In this document: in pieces, positions 17,112 through 26,186 of the stretch
Numbering within the stretch: the first letter of the stretch is position 1
Layout: the number at the start of each line of letters is the position of its first letter
The notes under the pieces: model-generated
The model's database searches: none
What the model saw: the letters and a program-made list of their open reading frames with translations, nothing else
Told to the model about the DNA's origin: nothing
Source: Woeseiaceae bacterium
GTDB lineage: Bacteria; Pseudomonadota; Gammaproteobacteria; Steroidobacterales; Woeseiaceae
Reading direction: 5' to 3'
Assembly (NCBI GenBank): GCA_030066735.1
Contig: JASJBB010000055.1
Span: 1-34,637 of the forward strand
Length of the DNA: 34,637 bases
Made by a program: the position numbers and the translations under genes

Positions 17112-18197
17112 ATGAAAGCAACACTGCGTGTATGCCTTTTCGGATTACTGTGCCTGGCCGGCGCCAACGCCGCGGCCTCTGACTTGCCGTGGGATGAGCA
17201 ATTCACTCCGCCGCCCGGTGAATATTCCTGGGTGAGACTCGGCTCCGGTGAGTGGCTCAAGGGAGACATAATCGCGATCTACGACGATCGCATGAATATT
17301 GATAGTGATCATTTTGGCTCCCTGGTAGTCGATCTCGATGATGTCGAATCCGTTTACGGGCAAGGCATCTTCGTCGTTTCGTCCGGGCCCCACGAATCCG
17401 TGAGCGGGTTTCTCCAGGTGCGGGGCAATCAAGTGCTGATCGAGAGCGGAGCCGACATATACGAATTCGATCGGGAACGACTCGTTTCGGTGACGCCCCT
17501 GGCAAAGCAGGAGCGTGATCGCTGGCGCGGCGATATCAAGTTCGGCCTCAATTTTCGTGAGGGTAATACGGATATCCAGGAGTACTCGGTTGGCGCCAAG
17601 GTGCAGCGGCGAACCCCGGTCTCACGCTGGACAATGGAATACACGGGCTATCAAAACGAAACGGATGGCCAGCGCATCCAGGACAGCCACCGCGTGAATC
17701 TCGCTGCCGACAGATTTACCGGCCAGAGCGTCTACTGGCGACCGTTTTCCGCACAGTATTACAAGGACGAACTGCAGAACATCAGGCACCAGGGCACCGT
17801 TGATACCGGTCTCGGTTACCACGTGATCGATTCACCCCGAACAACCTGGGATTTCCAGGCGGGTATCGGTGCCAATTACCTCGACAACGTCTCGGTTGCG
17901 GCCGGCGAAACGACCGGTGACTGGTCGGCCGTCGGAACACTGGGCATGGACTTCGTGATTGAGCTCACCTCGTGGCTCGACTACGAGCTGTCAATCGACA
18001 TGAGATTTCTCGAGGAGGATGCTGGCCGGTACCAGCACCATGTCAAGACTGCGCTTTCCAGCGACCTGTTCGGCGATCTGGATCTGGACATCTCCCTCGA
18101 TTGGGACCGCACCGCGAATCCCCAGGCCGCCGAAGACGGGACAGTCCCGGAGAAAGATGACTACCGTTTACAGATCGGTCTAAGCTACGAGTTCTGA
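17112..18197 (+). CDS. DUF481-family outer-membrane protein
   Basis: This 361-residue exported protein has a signal peptide (about residues 1-22). A small soluble N-terminal domain (about 35-130, with GEWLKGDIIAIYDDRMNIDS) is followed by a DUF481 beta-barrel (about 140-361). Typical barrel features include GDIKFGLNFREGNTD and the ending LQIGLSYEF, with a C-terminal phenylalanine as the assembly signal. Members such as E. coli YdiY are poorly understood; some are salt-induced. It is followed 11 bases later by a second outer-membrane protein with a strong ribosome binding site, so the two are probably made together. Confidence 0.85.
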   Translation: MKATLRVCLFGLLCLAGANAAASDLPWDEQFTPPPGEYSWVRLGSGEWLKGDIIAIYDDRMNIDSDHFGSLVVDLDDVESVYGQGIFVVSSGPHESVSGFLQVRGNQVLIESGADIYEFDRERLVSVTPLAKQERDRWRGDIKFGLNFREGNTDIQEYSVGAKVQRRTPVSRWTMEYTGYQNETDGQRIQDSHRVNLAADRFTGQSVYWRPFSAQYYKDELQNIRHQGTVDTGLGYHVIDSPRTTWDFQAGIGANYLDNVSVAAGETTGDWSAVGTLGMDFVIELTSWLDYELSIDMRFLEEDAGRYQHHVKTALSSDLFGDLDLDISLDWDRTANPQAAEDGTVPEKDDYRLQIGLSYEF

Positions 18198-18208
18198 GGA
18201 GGATTGAT

Positions 18209-19042
18209 ATGCGCTGTTCAGTGTGGCTTGCAGCGTTGCTTCTGCTGGCGGCGACATCGTCGCTCGCCCAGGAGGCGCGAGAGGTGCATCCGTGGCTTGC
18301 GAGCAAGTATTCCCTTGACCTCGGGTTGTTCATGCCGGAGCGCCAGGTAGAGCTGAGCGTCTACGGGCCGATCGGGTCTATCCAGGGCCAGGACATCGAC
18401 TTCGACGAGCGCTTCGGCCTGAAAAAGCGTGACGACCTGTTTGCCATGAATTTCGCCTGGCGATTCGGCGAAAAGTGGGAGCTGGGCGCCCAGTATTTTG
18501 AATCCACCGGGCAACGCAGCCGAACGCTTGATGAGGATGTCGAATGGGGTGAATTCGTGTTTGGCGCTGGCACAGGCGTTACCGCCGGTATCGACTTCAC
18601 GCTCGTCCGAGCGTTTTTCGGCCGCAATTTCGACTCGGCGGAACACCACGACTTCGGCATTGGCGCCGGTTTCCACTACCTCGAAATCGGCGCCTTCATC
18701 GAGGGGCAGGCCACCATCAACGGGCAGGATGCGGGGTTTCGCAGGGAGTCGGTGAATGGCAAGGCGCCGCTGCCGAACGTCGGGGCCTGGTACGTGCGAT
18801 CGCTGTCCAAACGCTGGGCGGTGAAGCTGCGCGCCGACTGGTTTGCCGCCGAAGTCGGGGATTACGATGGCGAACTTGTGAACCTGGCGGCAGGCGTCAA
18901 TTATCAGCTTTTTGACCACGTGGGTCTGGGCGTCAGCTACAACTACTTCGAACTCGATGTCGGCGTCGACAAGCGCGGCTGGCGCGGCGAGGTCAAGACC
19001 ATATACGACGGCCTGTTCGTCCATGCATCGGTTTACTGGTAG
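18209..19042 (+). CDS. Putative outer-membrane beta-barrel protein
   Basis: This 277-residue exported protein has a signal peptide ending near SSLAQ (residue 21). Alternating amphipathic strands fill the mature part (for example FAMNFAWRF, WELGAQYFES, HDFGIGAGFHYLEIG, VGLGVSYNYFELDVG). It ends in HASVYW, an aromatic C-terminal residue typical of barrel proteins. About 8-10 strands fit the length. The start is preceded by AGGAGG. I recognise no named family. It follows the DUF481 gene closely. The 57 bases between its stop and the opposite-strand terminator hold no clear plus-strand terminator. Confidence 0.8.
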   Translation: MRCSVWLAALLLLAATSSLAQEAREVHPWLASKYSLDLGLFMPERQVELSVYGPIGSIQGQDIDFDERFGLKKRDDLFAMNFAWRFGEKWELGAQYFESTGQRSRTLDEDVEWGEFVFGAGTGVTAGIDFTLVRAFFGRNFDSAEHHDFGIGAGFHYLEIGAFIEGQATINGQDAGFRRESVNGKAPLPNVGAWYVRSLSKRWAVKLRADWFAAEVGDYDGELVNLAAGVNYQLFDHVGLGVSYNYFELDVGVDKRGWRGEVKTIYDGLFVHASVYW

Positions 19043-19098
19043 GCCTTTCGGTAGAGCAGCGTGACGAGAAGGCCGCTCGCTCCCGCTAAAAGCAGGCG

Positions 19099-19123
19099 AA
19101 AAAAAGCGGGCCTTGCGGCCCGC
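19099..19123 (-). terminator. Rho-independent terminator for the minus-strand gene at 19162-19866
   Basis: The stem GCGGGCC/GGCCCGC (19106-19112 and 19117-19123) with loop TTGC is followed on the minus strand by seven T residues (19105 down to 19099). It lies 39 bases after the minus-strand stop codon. On the plus strand no T tract follows. Confidence 0.85.
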
Positions 19124-19129
19124 CAGGCA

Positions 19130-19147
19130 GCCGGTCCCGGGACCGGC
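19130..19147. repeat. Perfect 18-base palindrome
   Basis: GCCGGTCCCGGGACCGGC reads the same on both strands. It lies between the minus-strand stop codon (19162) and the terminator hairpin. It may add a second stem to the 3' end of that transcript or act as a binding site; nothing further can be said from sequence. Confidence 0.7.
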
Positions 19148-19161
19148 TTCAGGGGGTTCGG

Positions 19162-19866
19162 TTAGAACTGGCTTTCGGTCATGCGGCGAATCTCCTCGGC
19201 CCGGTCCTCATAGCTGCCGCTGCGCTTGGTCATTTCGCTCACCATGATGACCAGGTCGCGCTCATCGCGGTCGTCCAGCAGCCTCGGCAGTTCGCAGCGG
19301 CGGCGTACGACGTCCTCGTGGAACGCGTACTGCAGAGCCCGGATCGCGTTGCTCATGTCGCGGGCGGCATCCGCATCGTCCATGAGATGCCCCATCATGA
19401 TCTCGGACACCGCTGCGTCGACGTGGGCGCGGTCATGGCGAGCCTCAATGGTTACCCAGACGAGATCCAGATCTTCAGTGGAATGCGCGGTCTCATCTGC
19501 GAAGGCGATCGGTGCGATCGTATCGATCTCCTTGTACAGCTCGCCGGACACGCCCGGCTCGTCGACAACGCGTTTGAGGTGCCGCGCGGGTGACCCCCGG
19601 CGCGCGAGGTATATGCCGGTCTCGGCCTCGGTATCGAGCTCGCGAATGAGATCGCGGTAGCAAGCCTCGGCAGGGTCGTCCGACTCGAATACCAGCGCCA
19701 GCTTGGCCATATTCTCCTCGGTGATCCGCCGCTGGGTCCAGCGGTCGAGATTGCTGAGCAAACCGCTGTCGTTTGCGTAAACTTCGTACAGATAGGTCGC
19801 AATCTGCGCGCGAGCAGCCTGCGCTATTGAGAATCGTGACAAGTTGATGGGTCGTGTGCTGGCCAT
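19162..19866 (-). CDS. Uncharacterised helical protein
   Basis: This 234-residue protein has no signal peptide or membrane segment, is rich in charged residues and is probably mostly helical. I do not recognise the family. Notable stretches are an N-terminal helical part (FSIAQAARAQIATYLYEVYA), a central acidic part and a C-terminus rich in arginine and glutamate. The start is preceded by GGAG eight bases upstream. The gene has its own terminator and is divergent from an AraC-type regulator across about 104 bases, so it could be a target of that regulator. That is inferred from position only. Confidence 0.75.
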   Translation of the reverse strand: MASTRPINLSRFSIAQAARAQIATYLYEVYANDSGLLSNLDRWTQRRITEENMAKLALVFESDDPAEACYRDLIRELDTEAETGIYLARRGSPARHLKRVVDEPGVSGELYKEIDTIAPIAFADETAHSTEDLDLVWVTIEARHDRAHVDAAVSEIMMGHLMDDADAARDMSNAIRALQYAFHEDVVRRRCELPRLLDDRDERDLVIMVSEMTKRSGSYEDRAEEIRRMTESQF

Positions 19867-19970
19867 GTGGTGTCTCCGTCGTCCGCTTGGGTGTGCTCAC
19901 AATAGGTGCTCGGCCTGTTACGATCTGGTCCGATACACTCAGATCTTGGTCATTTCACCTTGGCAGCCGG

Positions 19971-20981
19971 ATGCGTTTCGAGCCCACCACAATCGCCAGT
20001 GTCGCCCGCCTCGTCGGTGAGACGTTGCAGATTGACTATGACGTTGATCCTGAAACGATTTTTGCTGACCTCCAGATCGATACGGACAAGTTCCACAAGC
20101 CGGGCGAGCGGATCGCATTCAGCAAAATGACCGAGCTCTGGAAACGCGGCGCCGACGTCACCGGGGACCCGGAATTCGGGCTCAGAGTCGGCCGCCGCCT
20201 CGTGCCCGGGGATTTTTTCGTGCTCGGGCATGCATGGCTGGCCAGCGACAGCCTTCACGACGCCTTCCAGCGCCTGTGCCGCTACTTCAACGTGTTGACG
20301 ACGCTGGGCCACCACATGGACGTCCGTGACCTCGGTGACCGCTACGCGCTCGTTGAGGACGGCGCAAACCGCCTGGTCAACCCGGAGCAGGTCGCCAAGG
20401 ATGCGTTTTTTGCGGCGCTGCTGCGCATGTGCGACTTCGTGACCGCGACGCCGGTGCGTCCGCTTGGTGTGGCCCTGCCGCAAGCCGCTGACGCGAGCTC
20501 GATCGATTACACGGCGGTTTTCAGCTGCCCTGTCTCGTTCGGCGCGACCCCGGAAAGCTGGGAGTTCGACAAGAAGACGCTCGATGCGCCATTGACAGGC
20601 GCGATCCCGGAGGTCGCGGATGCCATCGACCGCATCGCCGACAACTACACCGCGTCGCTGGACGAGGGCGCCATCGCCCACGAAGTCAGACAGATGATCG
20701 TGCAGCTCCTGCCGTCGGGCAAAGTCGACCAGGAGTCGATCGCCAGCAAGCTGAACCGCAGTCGCAGCACGCTACAACGGCAGTTGCACGGCGAGGGCAC
20801 GAGTTATCGCGATATTCTCGAATCGACCCGCCAGGTGCTGTCGGAACGGTACCTGCGCGATGGTGACTATTCGCAGGCCGAGGTGGCCTTCATGGTCGGT
20901 TTCTCGGACCAGAGCAATTTTGCACGCGCATTCAAGCGCTGGACCGGGATGAGCCCGGGCGAATTCCAGAAGGCGGCCTGA
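19971..20981 (+). CDS. AraC-family transcriptional regulator
   Basis: This 336-residue regulator has an N-terminal ligand-binding region of the type found in OruR/VirS-like AraC proteins (about 15-200) and a C-terminal AraC DNA-binding domain (about 240-335). The second helix-turn-helix is clear: YSQAEVAFMVGFSDQSNFAR followed by FKRWTGMSPGEF. The ATG at 19971 was chosen; an earlier in-frame codon at 19854 would run into the divergent gene and adds 39 residues with no family similarity. The effector is unknown. The next gene begins four bases after the stop. Confidence 0.92.
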   Translation: MRFEPTTIASVARLVGETLQIDYDVDPETIFADLQIDTDKFHKPGERIAFSKMTELWKRGADVTGDPEFGLRVGRRLVPGDFFVLGHAWLASDSLHDAFQRLCRYFNVLTTLGHHMDVRDLGDRYALVEDGANRLVNPEQVAKDAFFAALLRMCDFVTATPVRPLGVALPQAADASSIDYTAVFSCPVSFGATPESWEFDKKTLDAPLTGAIPEVADAIDRIADNYTASLDEGAIAHEVRQMIVQLLPSGKVDQESIASKLNRSRSTLQRQLHGEGTSYRDILESTRQVLSERYLRDGDYSQAEVAFMVGFSDQSNFARAFKRWTGMSPGEFQKAA

Positions 20982-20985
20982 GGCC

Positions 20986-22002
20986 ATGCGCATTCTGCTG
21001 CTTGCCTTGCTGCCAGGCGTCGCACTGGGCGATGGACTGCCGTTGTTCGCGGTCGACGAGCCGCTCGAGATCACGATCGAATTTCCCCTGCGCGAGGTTA
21101 TGCGCAAGGCACAGGACCGGCCGGTTGTCGACGGTATCGCGACTTACAGGAATGCCGACGGGGACGTCACGAGCCTGCCCGTGCAGATGTCGACGCGCGG
21201 CCGGTCGCGACTGGAAGTTTGCCGCTTCCCGCCGCTGGCATTATCAGTCAAGAAAAAGGCGGCGGCGGGGACCGTTTTCGAAGGCCAGAAGTCACTGAAG
21301 ATGGTCACACACTGCCGCAGCAGCCGGCGCTACCGGGATTACCTGCTGCAGGAGTATGGCATCTACGAGGCATTCGGTGTGCTCACGGATGTGTCCTTTC
21401 GGTCTCGACTGGCCAGTGTCACCTACCGGGATTCAGAGGACCCTGACCTGGAAATTTCCGAACCGGCCTTTTTCATCGAGCCGATCGGCCGGGTCGCGGC
21501 CAGGACTGAACTCGAGCGCAAGAAGATTCCGGAGGCCGCGGTCTCGCAGCTGGATCCGGCCTATTCGACGCTGTTGGCCATGTTCCAGTTCATGATCGGC
21601 AACACGGACTGGTCGGCGAGGAAAGCGCCGGCGGGATCGAACTGCTGCCACAACGCCAGGGTGCTGGGCCCGGCAGGAGAGGATACGGGCTGGATGGTCG
21701 TGCCTTACGACTTCGATCAGGCAGGACTGATCAACACGGAGTACGCCGTACCGGCCGAGCAGCTGCGCCTGCGCTCCGTGCGGCAGCGGCTATGGCGCGG
21801 GAGGTGTGCCCATAACGACGAGCTCGACGCTGTGATCGCGTTGTTCAACGAGCGCCGGGAGGCCATTGAAGCGGCGCTGCTCGTGCCGGGGATGGGCGAG
21901 GCCGAGGACGTCATGCGGTACGTCGACAGCTTCTACGAAGTTATCAACGATCCGAAAAAACGCACCAAAGCGATCGAGCGGCGTTGCCTCTCGTCCGGCT
22001 AG
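20986..22002 (+). CDS. Exported CotH-kinase-like protein of unknown function
   Basis: This 338-residue protein has a short signal peptide (MRILLLALLPGVALG). Its C-terminal half carries motifs resembling the atypical secreted kinase fold of CotH: MIGNTDWS (203-210), a histidine-asparagine pair (222-223) and VPYDFDQAG (239-247). An upstream basic stretch, KSLKMVTHC (102-110), could hold a nucleotide-binding lysine. CotH and related proteins use HN and DxD-like residues for ATP and metal. Several cysteines suggest disulfides in the periplasm. Activity is not shown, and the assignment is motif-based. It starts four bases after the AraC-type regulator and its stop shares CTAG with the convergent RND gene. 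Confidence 0.8.
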   Translation: MRILLLALLPGVALGDGLPLFAVDEPLEITIEFPLREVMRKAQDRPVVDGIATYRNADGDVTSLPVQMSTRGRSRLEVCRFPPLALSVKKKAAAGTVFEGQKSLKMVTHCRSSRRYRDYLLQEYGIYEAFGVLTDVSFRSRLASVTYRDSEDPDLEISEPAFFIEPIGRVAARTELERKKIPEAAVSQLDPAYSTLLAMFQFMIGNTDWSARKAPAGSNCCHNARVLGPAGEDTGWMVVPYDFDQAGLINTEYAVPAEQLRLRSVRQRLWRGRCAHNDELDAVIALFNERREAIEAALLVPGMGEAEDVMRYVDSFYEVINDPKKRTKAIERRCLSSG

Positions 22003-25000
22003 CCCGATTCCACGCGGTAGAATGTCGCAAACAGCACCGGCACGACGACCATAGTCAGGACGGTCGCAAAGCCCAGGCCGAACGCAATCGTCACGGCCAT
22101 CGAGACGAAGAACGCGTCCGGGAACAGCGGCGTCATGCCGAGAATCGTCGTCGCTGCCGCCATCCCGACGGGCCGCAGGCGGCTGATGGCGGAGCCAGTG
22201 ATGGCGTCGATTGCCGGCTTGTCCTCCTTTCGCTGCAGGTTGATTTCGTCGAGCAACACGATCGCGTTCTTGATCAGCATGCCGGACAAACTCAGGAAGC
22301 CGAGCAGGGCCATGAAACCGAACGGTTGGCGCGTCACCAACAAGCCGACCGTAACGCCGATGATCGCCAGCGGAACGACAAGCCAGATCACGGCGGTCTG
22401 CCGCAGGCTGTTGAACAGCGCTTCAGTGATCAACACCATCAACAGCAGAAAGACAGGAAGTGAGGCGGCCAGCGAGGCCCGGGCGTTGCCGCTGTCACGG
22501 TACTCGCCCCACCATTCGAGCCGGTAACCTTCCGGGAGCGGGATGGCTTCGACAGCTTCCCTCACGTCGCCGAGCATCGGTGGCGCCTCGCCGTAACGCG
22601 GGTCGCCCAGGGCCGTTATCACGCGTTCGCGATTGATGCGCTGGATGATTTCGTCCTCGAACACGGTTTCGAAGCCGATTACGACTTGCCGCAGCGGAAT
22701 CACGGCATTGGCTGCCGAACTATAGATCTGCAGATCGCGAATACTGGCGACGTCACCGCGCTGGCTCTCCGGTGCCCGGAGGATGATCGGCAGCAGTTCG
22801 TCGCCTTCACGGAAAACGCCCACCGCGAAGCCTTCGAAAGCCTGCATCAACACGGCGCTGATCTCCTGCCGGGAGATGCTGAACTGGCTCGCCTGCTGCT
22901 TGTCGATGATCGGCCGCAGCACCTTGACGCGGCCGCGCCAGTCGTTGCGCACGCCGTAGGCGTCGGGATGCGATGCGATGATGGCTTCGGCCTCGGCGGA
23001 CAGGTTGCGCAGGATGTCCGGGTCCGGCCCGAAAAACTTCGCCTGGATCTTGCCGGGTTCGCCCGGCCCGAGAATGAACTTGCGCACCTGGCCCTGGGCG
23101 TCCTCGAAGTGTGTGTCGAGGTGGTCCTGGATCTCCGTGAAAAGAGGTTCGATGTAGTCGGCGTCGTCGAGCTCGACGAGAAACTGGGTGTAGGCGCTGT
23201 TGGCTTTCTCGGGCGTATAGGTCAGCAGGAATCGCGGCGCGCCGGAGCCGACGATCGACGCGACGTGCTTGACGCCCTCGACCCCGAGCAGGTACTCCTC
23301 GACGGCCGCGGCGTGCTGGTTGCTCGTGGTTATCGAGGAGCCTTGCGGCAGCCAGTAGTCGACCATGATTTGTGCGCGCGTCGAGGACGGGAAGAAGCTC
23401 TGCGCGACGTAGCCGAAACCGTATACCGCGCTGCCGAAGACCGCGATGACGACCGTGATCGTCAGCCAGCGGGCCTTGATCGCCCCGCGCAGGAAGCCGT
23501 CGAACAGGCGATAGAAGCCCGAGTCGTACGGGCTTGCCCCGTCGCTCTTGGGCGTCTTGAGGAACATCACCCCGAGCAGCGGAGTTACCGTGATCGCGGT
23601 CAACCAGCTCAGCAGCAGCGAGATCATGATGACCGTGAACAGCGATCTCGTGTATTCGCCCGTATTGTCCTGAGAGGTGCCGATCGCGGCAAAGGCCAGC
23701 ACGGCGATAATCGTGGCGCCAAGGAGCGGGATGGCCGTCTGCTGCACGACCTCGAGTGCCGCCTTGCGCCGCTCCATGCCCTGCTGGAATCGTATGAGCA
23801 TGCCGTCGACCACGACGATGGCATTATCGACGAGCATTCCCAGTGCGATGATCAGCGCGCCGAGCGAGATGCGCTCCAGCATGACGCCGGCCATGTCCAT
23901 GAAAATAAAGCTGCCGCAGATTGTCAGGAACAGGACGAACCCAATCAGCAGGCCGCTGCGCAAACCCATGAAGAACAGCAGTACGACGATCACGATGACG
24001 ATCGCCTGCACCAGGCTCATCACAAAACTCGAGATCGCGGTTTGCACCGCGTCGGATTGCACGGCGATAACGCCGAATTCCATGCCGAGAGGAATTTCGG
24101 ATGCGAGTTCAGTCATGCGCACCTTGAGCGCTTCGCCCATCACCACGACATTGCCGCCGCTAACCGTGGAAATGCCGATGCCGATAGCTGGCTCGCCGTC
24201 GAAGCGCAGGAAGTTGCTGGCCGGCTCGCGGTAGCCGCGGCTTATCGTGGCAATGTCGCGTAGATATATTTGCGCGTTGCTGCTGGTGCCGGAGATCAGG
24301 ATGTTGCCGAGATCTTCCTCGGTTTCGACCAGGTGGCTGGGTTCGATCGTGATGAATTCCGGGCCCACATCGACGCCGCCGGAATTGGTGACGAGATTTT
24401 GCCGCTGCAGTTCCCGGGCGATGACGGATACGGGTATGCCGAGCTGCGACACGCGATCGCGGTTCAGTTCGACGTGAATGACTTCGGGTTGGTCGCCGAA
24501 AATGTCGACCTTGGCCACATCCTCGACGAGCAAGAGCTCGCGACGCAGCAATTTGGCGACGTCCCACAGTTCATTGTAGGAATATTCGCCCCCGTAGACG
24601 GCGAAAAAGATGCCGTAGACGTCGCCGAAATCGTCATTGACGATGGAAGGACCGGCGCCCGGCGGCAGCCTGACCTGTGCGTCGCCGACCTTGCGGCGCA
24701 GTTCATCCCAGACCTGCGGCAGGGTCGTCTTGTCGAAATGCTCTTTCATCGACGCCGTGACGATCGACAGGCCCCGATACGAGATCGAGCTGATCTCATC
24801 GAGCTGGCCCATCTGCTGGATGGCAATCTCGATTTCGTCCGTGACCTCTTCCTCGACCTCCTCGGCAGAGGCACCCGGGTACTGGGTAATGACCAGCGCG
24901 TCCTTGATCGTGAACTCGGGGTCTTCAAGGCGGCCCATGCCTTCGTAGGAGACCAGGCCGCCGACGATCATGACGGCGGTCAGCACGAGCGTCGTCGTGC

Positions 25001-25031
25001 GATTCTCGAGGCAGAATTCCGTAATCTTCAT
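21999..25031 (-). CDS. RND-family efflux permease (AcrB/HAE1-like)
   Basis: This 1010-residue inner-membrane exporter has the RND pattern of two sets of six helices with two large periplasmic loops. The proton-relay region in helix 4 is GMLVDNAIVVVD: D402 matches AcrB D407, and the position of D408 is asparagine. The helix-10 lysine lies in GMLIKNAIVLLDE (AcrB K940) and the late arginine in RLRPVGMAAATTILG (AcrB R971). The gene follows its membrane-fusion partner by nine bases. No outer-membrane TolC-type channel is nearby, so one encoded elsewhere would be needed. The substrate is unknown. Confidence 0.94.
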   Translation of the reverse strand: MKITEFCLENRTTTLVLTAVMIVGGLVSYEGMGRLEDPEFTIKDALVITQYPGASAEEVEEEVTDEIEIAIQQMGQLDEISSISYRGLSIVTASMKEHFDKTTLPQVWDELRRKVGDAQVRLPPGAGPSIVNDDFGDVYGIFFAVYGGEYSYNELWDVAKLLRRELLLVEDVAKVDIFGDQPEVIHVELNRDRVSQLGIPVSVIARELQRQNLVTNSGGVDVGPEFITIEPSHLVETEEDLGNILISGTSSNAQIYLRDIATISRGYREPASNFLRFDGEPAIGIGISTVSGGNVVVMGEALKVRMTELASEIPLGMEFGVIAVQSDAVQTAISSFVMSLVQAIVIVIVVLLFFMGLRSGLLIGFVLFLTICGSFIFMDMAGVMLERISLGALIIALGMLVDNAIVVVDGMLIRFQQGMERRKAALEVVQQTAIPLLGATIIAVLAFAAIGTSQDNTGEYTRSLFTVIMISLLLSWLTAITVTPLLGVMFLKTPKSDGASPYDSGFYRLFDGFLRGAIKARWLTITVVIAVFGSAVYGFGYVAQSFFPSSTRAQIMVDYWLPQGSSITTSNQHAAAVEEYLLGVEGVKHVASIVGSGAPRFLLTYTPEKANSAYTQFLVELDDADYIEPLFTEIQDHLDTHFEDAQGQVRKFILGPGEPGKIQAKFFGPDPDILRNLSAEAEAIIASHPDAYGVRNDWRGRVKVLRPIIDKQQASQFSISRQEISAVLMQAFEGFAVGVFREGDELLPIILRAPESQRGDVASIRDLQIYSSAANAVIPLRQVVIGFETVFEDEIIQRINRERVITALGDPRYGEAPPMLGDVREAVEAIPLPEGYRLEWWGEYRDSGNARASLAASLPVFLLLMVLITEALFNSLRQTAVIWLVVPLAIIGVTVGLLVTRQPFGFMALLGFLSLSGMLIKNAIVLLDEINLQRKEDKPAIDAITGSAISRLRPVGMAAATTILGMTPLFPDAFFVSMAVTIAFGLGFATVLTMVVVPVLFATFYRVESG

Positions 25032-25040
25032 CGCGCCCGC

Positions 25041-26126
25041 CTAGTTGCCGAGTTCGCGAACGCGCATACCCTCGGTCAGGTGCTGCACACCCGAAACCGC
25101 GATTCGGTCTCCCGACTCGAGACCCTCGAGCACCTCGACCTCCGAACCCGTGAGTTGGCCGATCGTGACGGGCGCCATCGTTGCTGTCATCAGATCCCCG
25201 GTGATCTTCCAGACGTAGGAACCGCCACTATTGCCGCCGACGACCGCGTTGGCCGGAACGAGGATACGCAGCGGCGCGTCCTGTAGGTTCTCCGCCAGGC
25301 GCACCGTGACCGTGGCCGACATTCCGGGCAGGATCACGACGTCCTCGGGCGGGTCGAAGCGCGCCCGCGCCGCGAAGGTGCGCGTAACCGGGTCGGCGGC
25401 CGCTGCAACTTCAGTGATAACCGCTGCGAACGAACGGCCGGGCAGGTTCGAGAGGCTGACAGCCGGTTGCGCGCGCTCGGTGTGCTGCGCAAGGGTGAGG
25501 CCCGGCTTTGCGCGCAGCCAGTCCTGCTCCGGCACGTTGACCACGACCTCGAATTCGGACAAATCCTGCAGCAACAGGATTTCCTGTTTTGCCTGGACGT
25601 TGGTGAAATTGTCGACAAAGATCCTGCCGATGCGGCCGTCGAACGGCGCCCTGAGAACGGTATCGTCGAGCGCCTTCTGGGCCGATTCGAGATTCGCCTG
25701 GTCCACTTCGAACTGGCGCCGGCGCGTGTCGAGTTCCTGGGCCGAGATGGCGCCGCGCTCGAAGACTTCCGAGAAGCGGTTAAAGGTCTCTTCCGAAGCC
25801 CTTGCCCGCGCGACGGCCGCATCCAGCGAGGACTCGAAGTCGGCGGGATCGAGACGGGCCAGCACTTCGCCGGTGCTGACGTCGATGCCCTCCTGGGCAG
25901 GCATCTCGATAATGCGGCCCGGCACCTCGAACGCGATGTTGACGTTCTGGGCCCCCTGGATTTCGCCAGGGTAATTCAACGTGTCACCGCCCTGCAGCGA
26001 CGTGATCGTAATGATACGAACGGGCCGCACGACGTCAGGCGTTTCCACAGGCGCCTGTTCGCAGGCGGCCGTCAGAAGCGTTGCGAGGAGTACTGCAGAA
26101 GTTGGCATCAGGGTGGCTTTATTCAT
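25041..26126 (-). CDS. Membrane-fusion (periplasmic adaptor) lipoprotein of the RND pump
   Basis: This 361-residue adaptor is of the AcrA/MexA type. A lipobox (LLTAAC, cysteine near residue 22) anchors it to the inner membrane. The lipoyl half-motifs are FEVPGRIIEMPAQEG and VLRAPFDGRIGRIFVD, flanking a helical hairpin (about 95-165). Beta-barrel and membrane-proximal domains follow (about 190-361). It bridges the RND permease and an outer-membrane channel. It is the first gene of the pair; 60 bases separate it from the upstream channel gene on the same strand. Confidence 0.94.
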   Translation of the reverse strand: MNKATLMPTSAVLLATLLTAACEQAPVETPDVVRPVRIITITSLQGGDTLNYPGEIQGAQNVNIAFEVPGRIIEMPAQEGIDVSTGEVLARLDPADFESSLDAAVARARASEETFNRFSEVFERGAISAQELDTRRRQFEVDQANLESAQKALDDTVLRAPFDGRIGRIFVDNFTNVQAKQEILLLQDLSEFEVVVNVPEQDWLRAKPGLTLAQHTERAQPAVSLSNLPGRSFAAVITEVAAAADPVTRTFAARARFDPPEDVVILPGMSATVTVRLAENLQDAPLRILVPANAVVGGNSGGSYVWKITGDLMTATMAPVTIGQLTGSEVEVLEGLESGDRIAVSGVQHLTEGMRVRELGN

Positions 26127-26186
26127 TGGGAAAACCGCTTGTTATTCTGGGGCCATGCCGGCCGACGCTGGATCCGAAACTATACC

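Noticed and set aside
22686..24263. A 525-codon open frame on the plus strand opposite the RND permease
   Set aside because: Its translation is a low-complexity mix rich in His, Asp and Arg, typical of the reverse frame of a membrane protein gene, with no recognisable domain.
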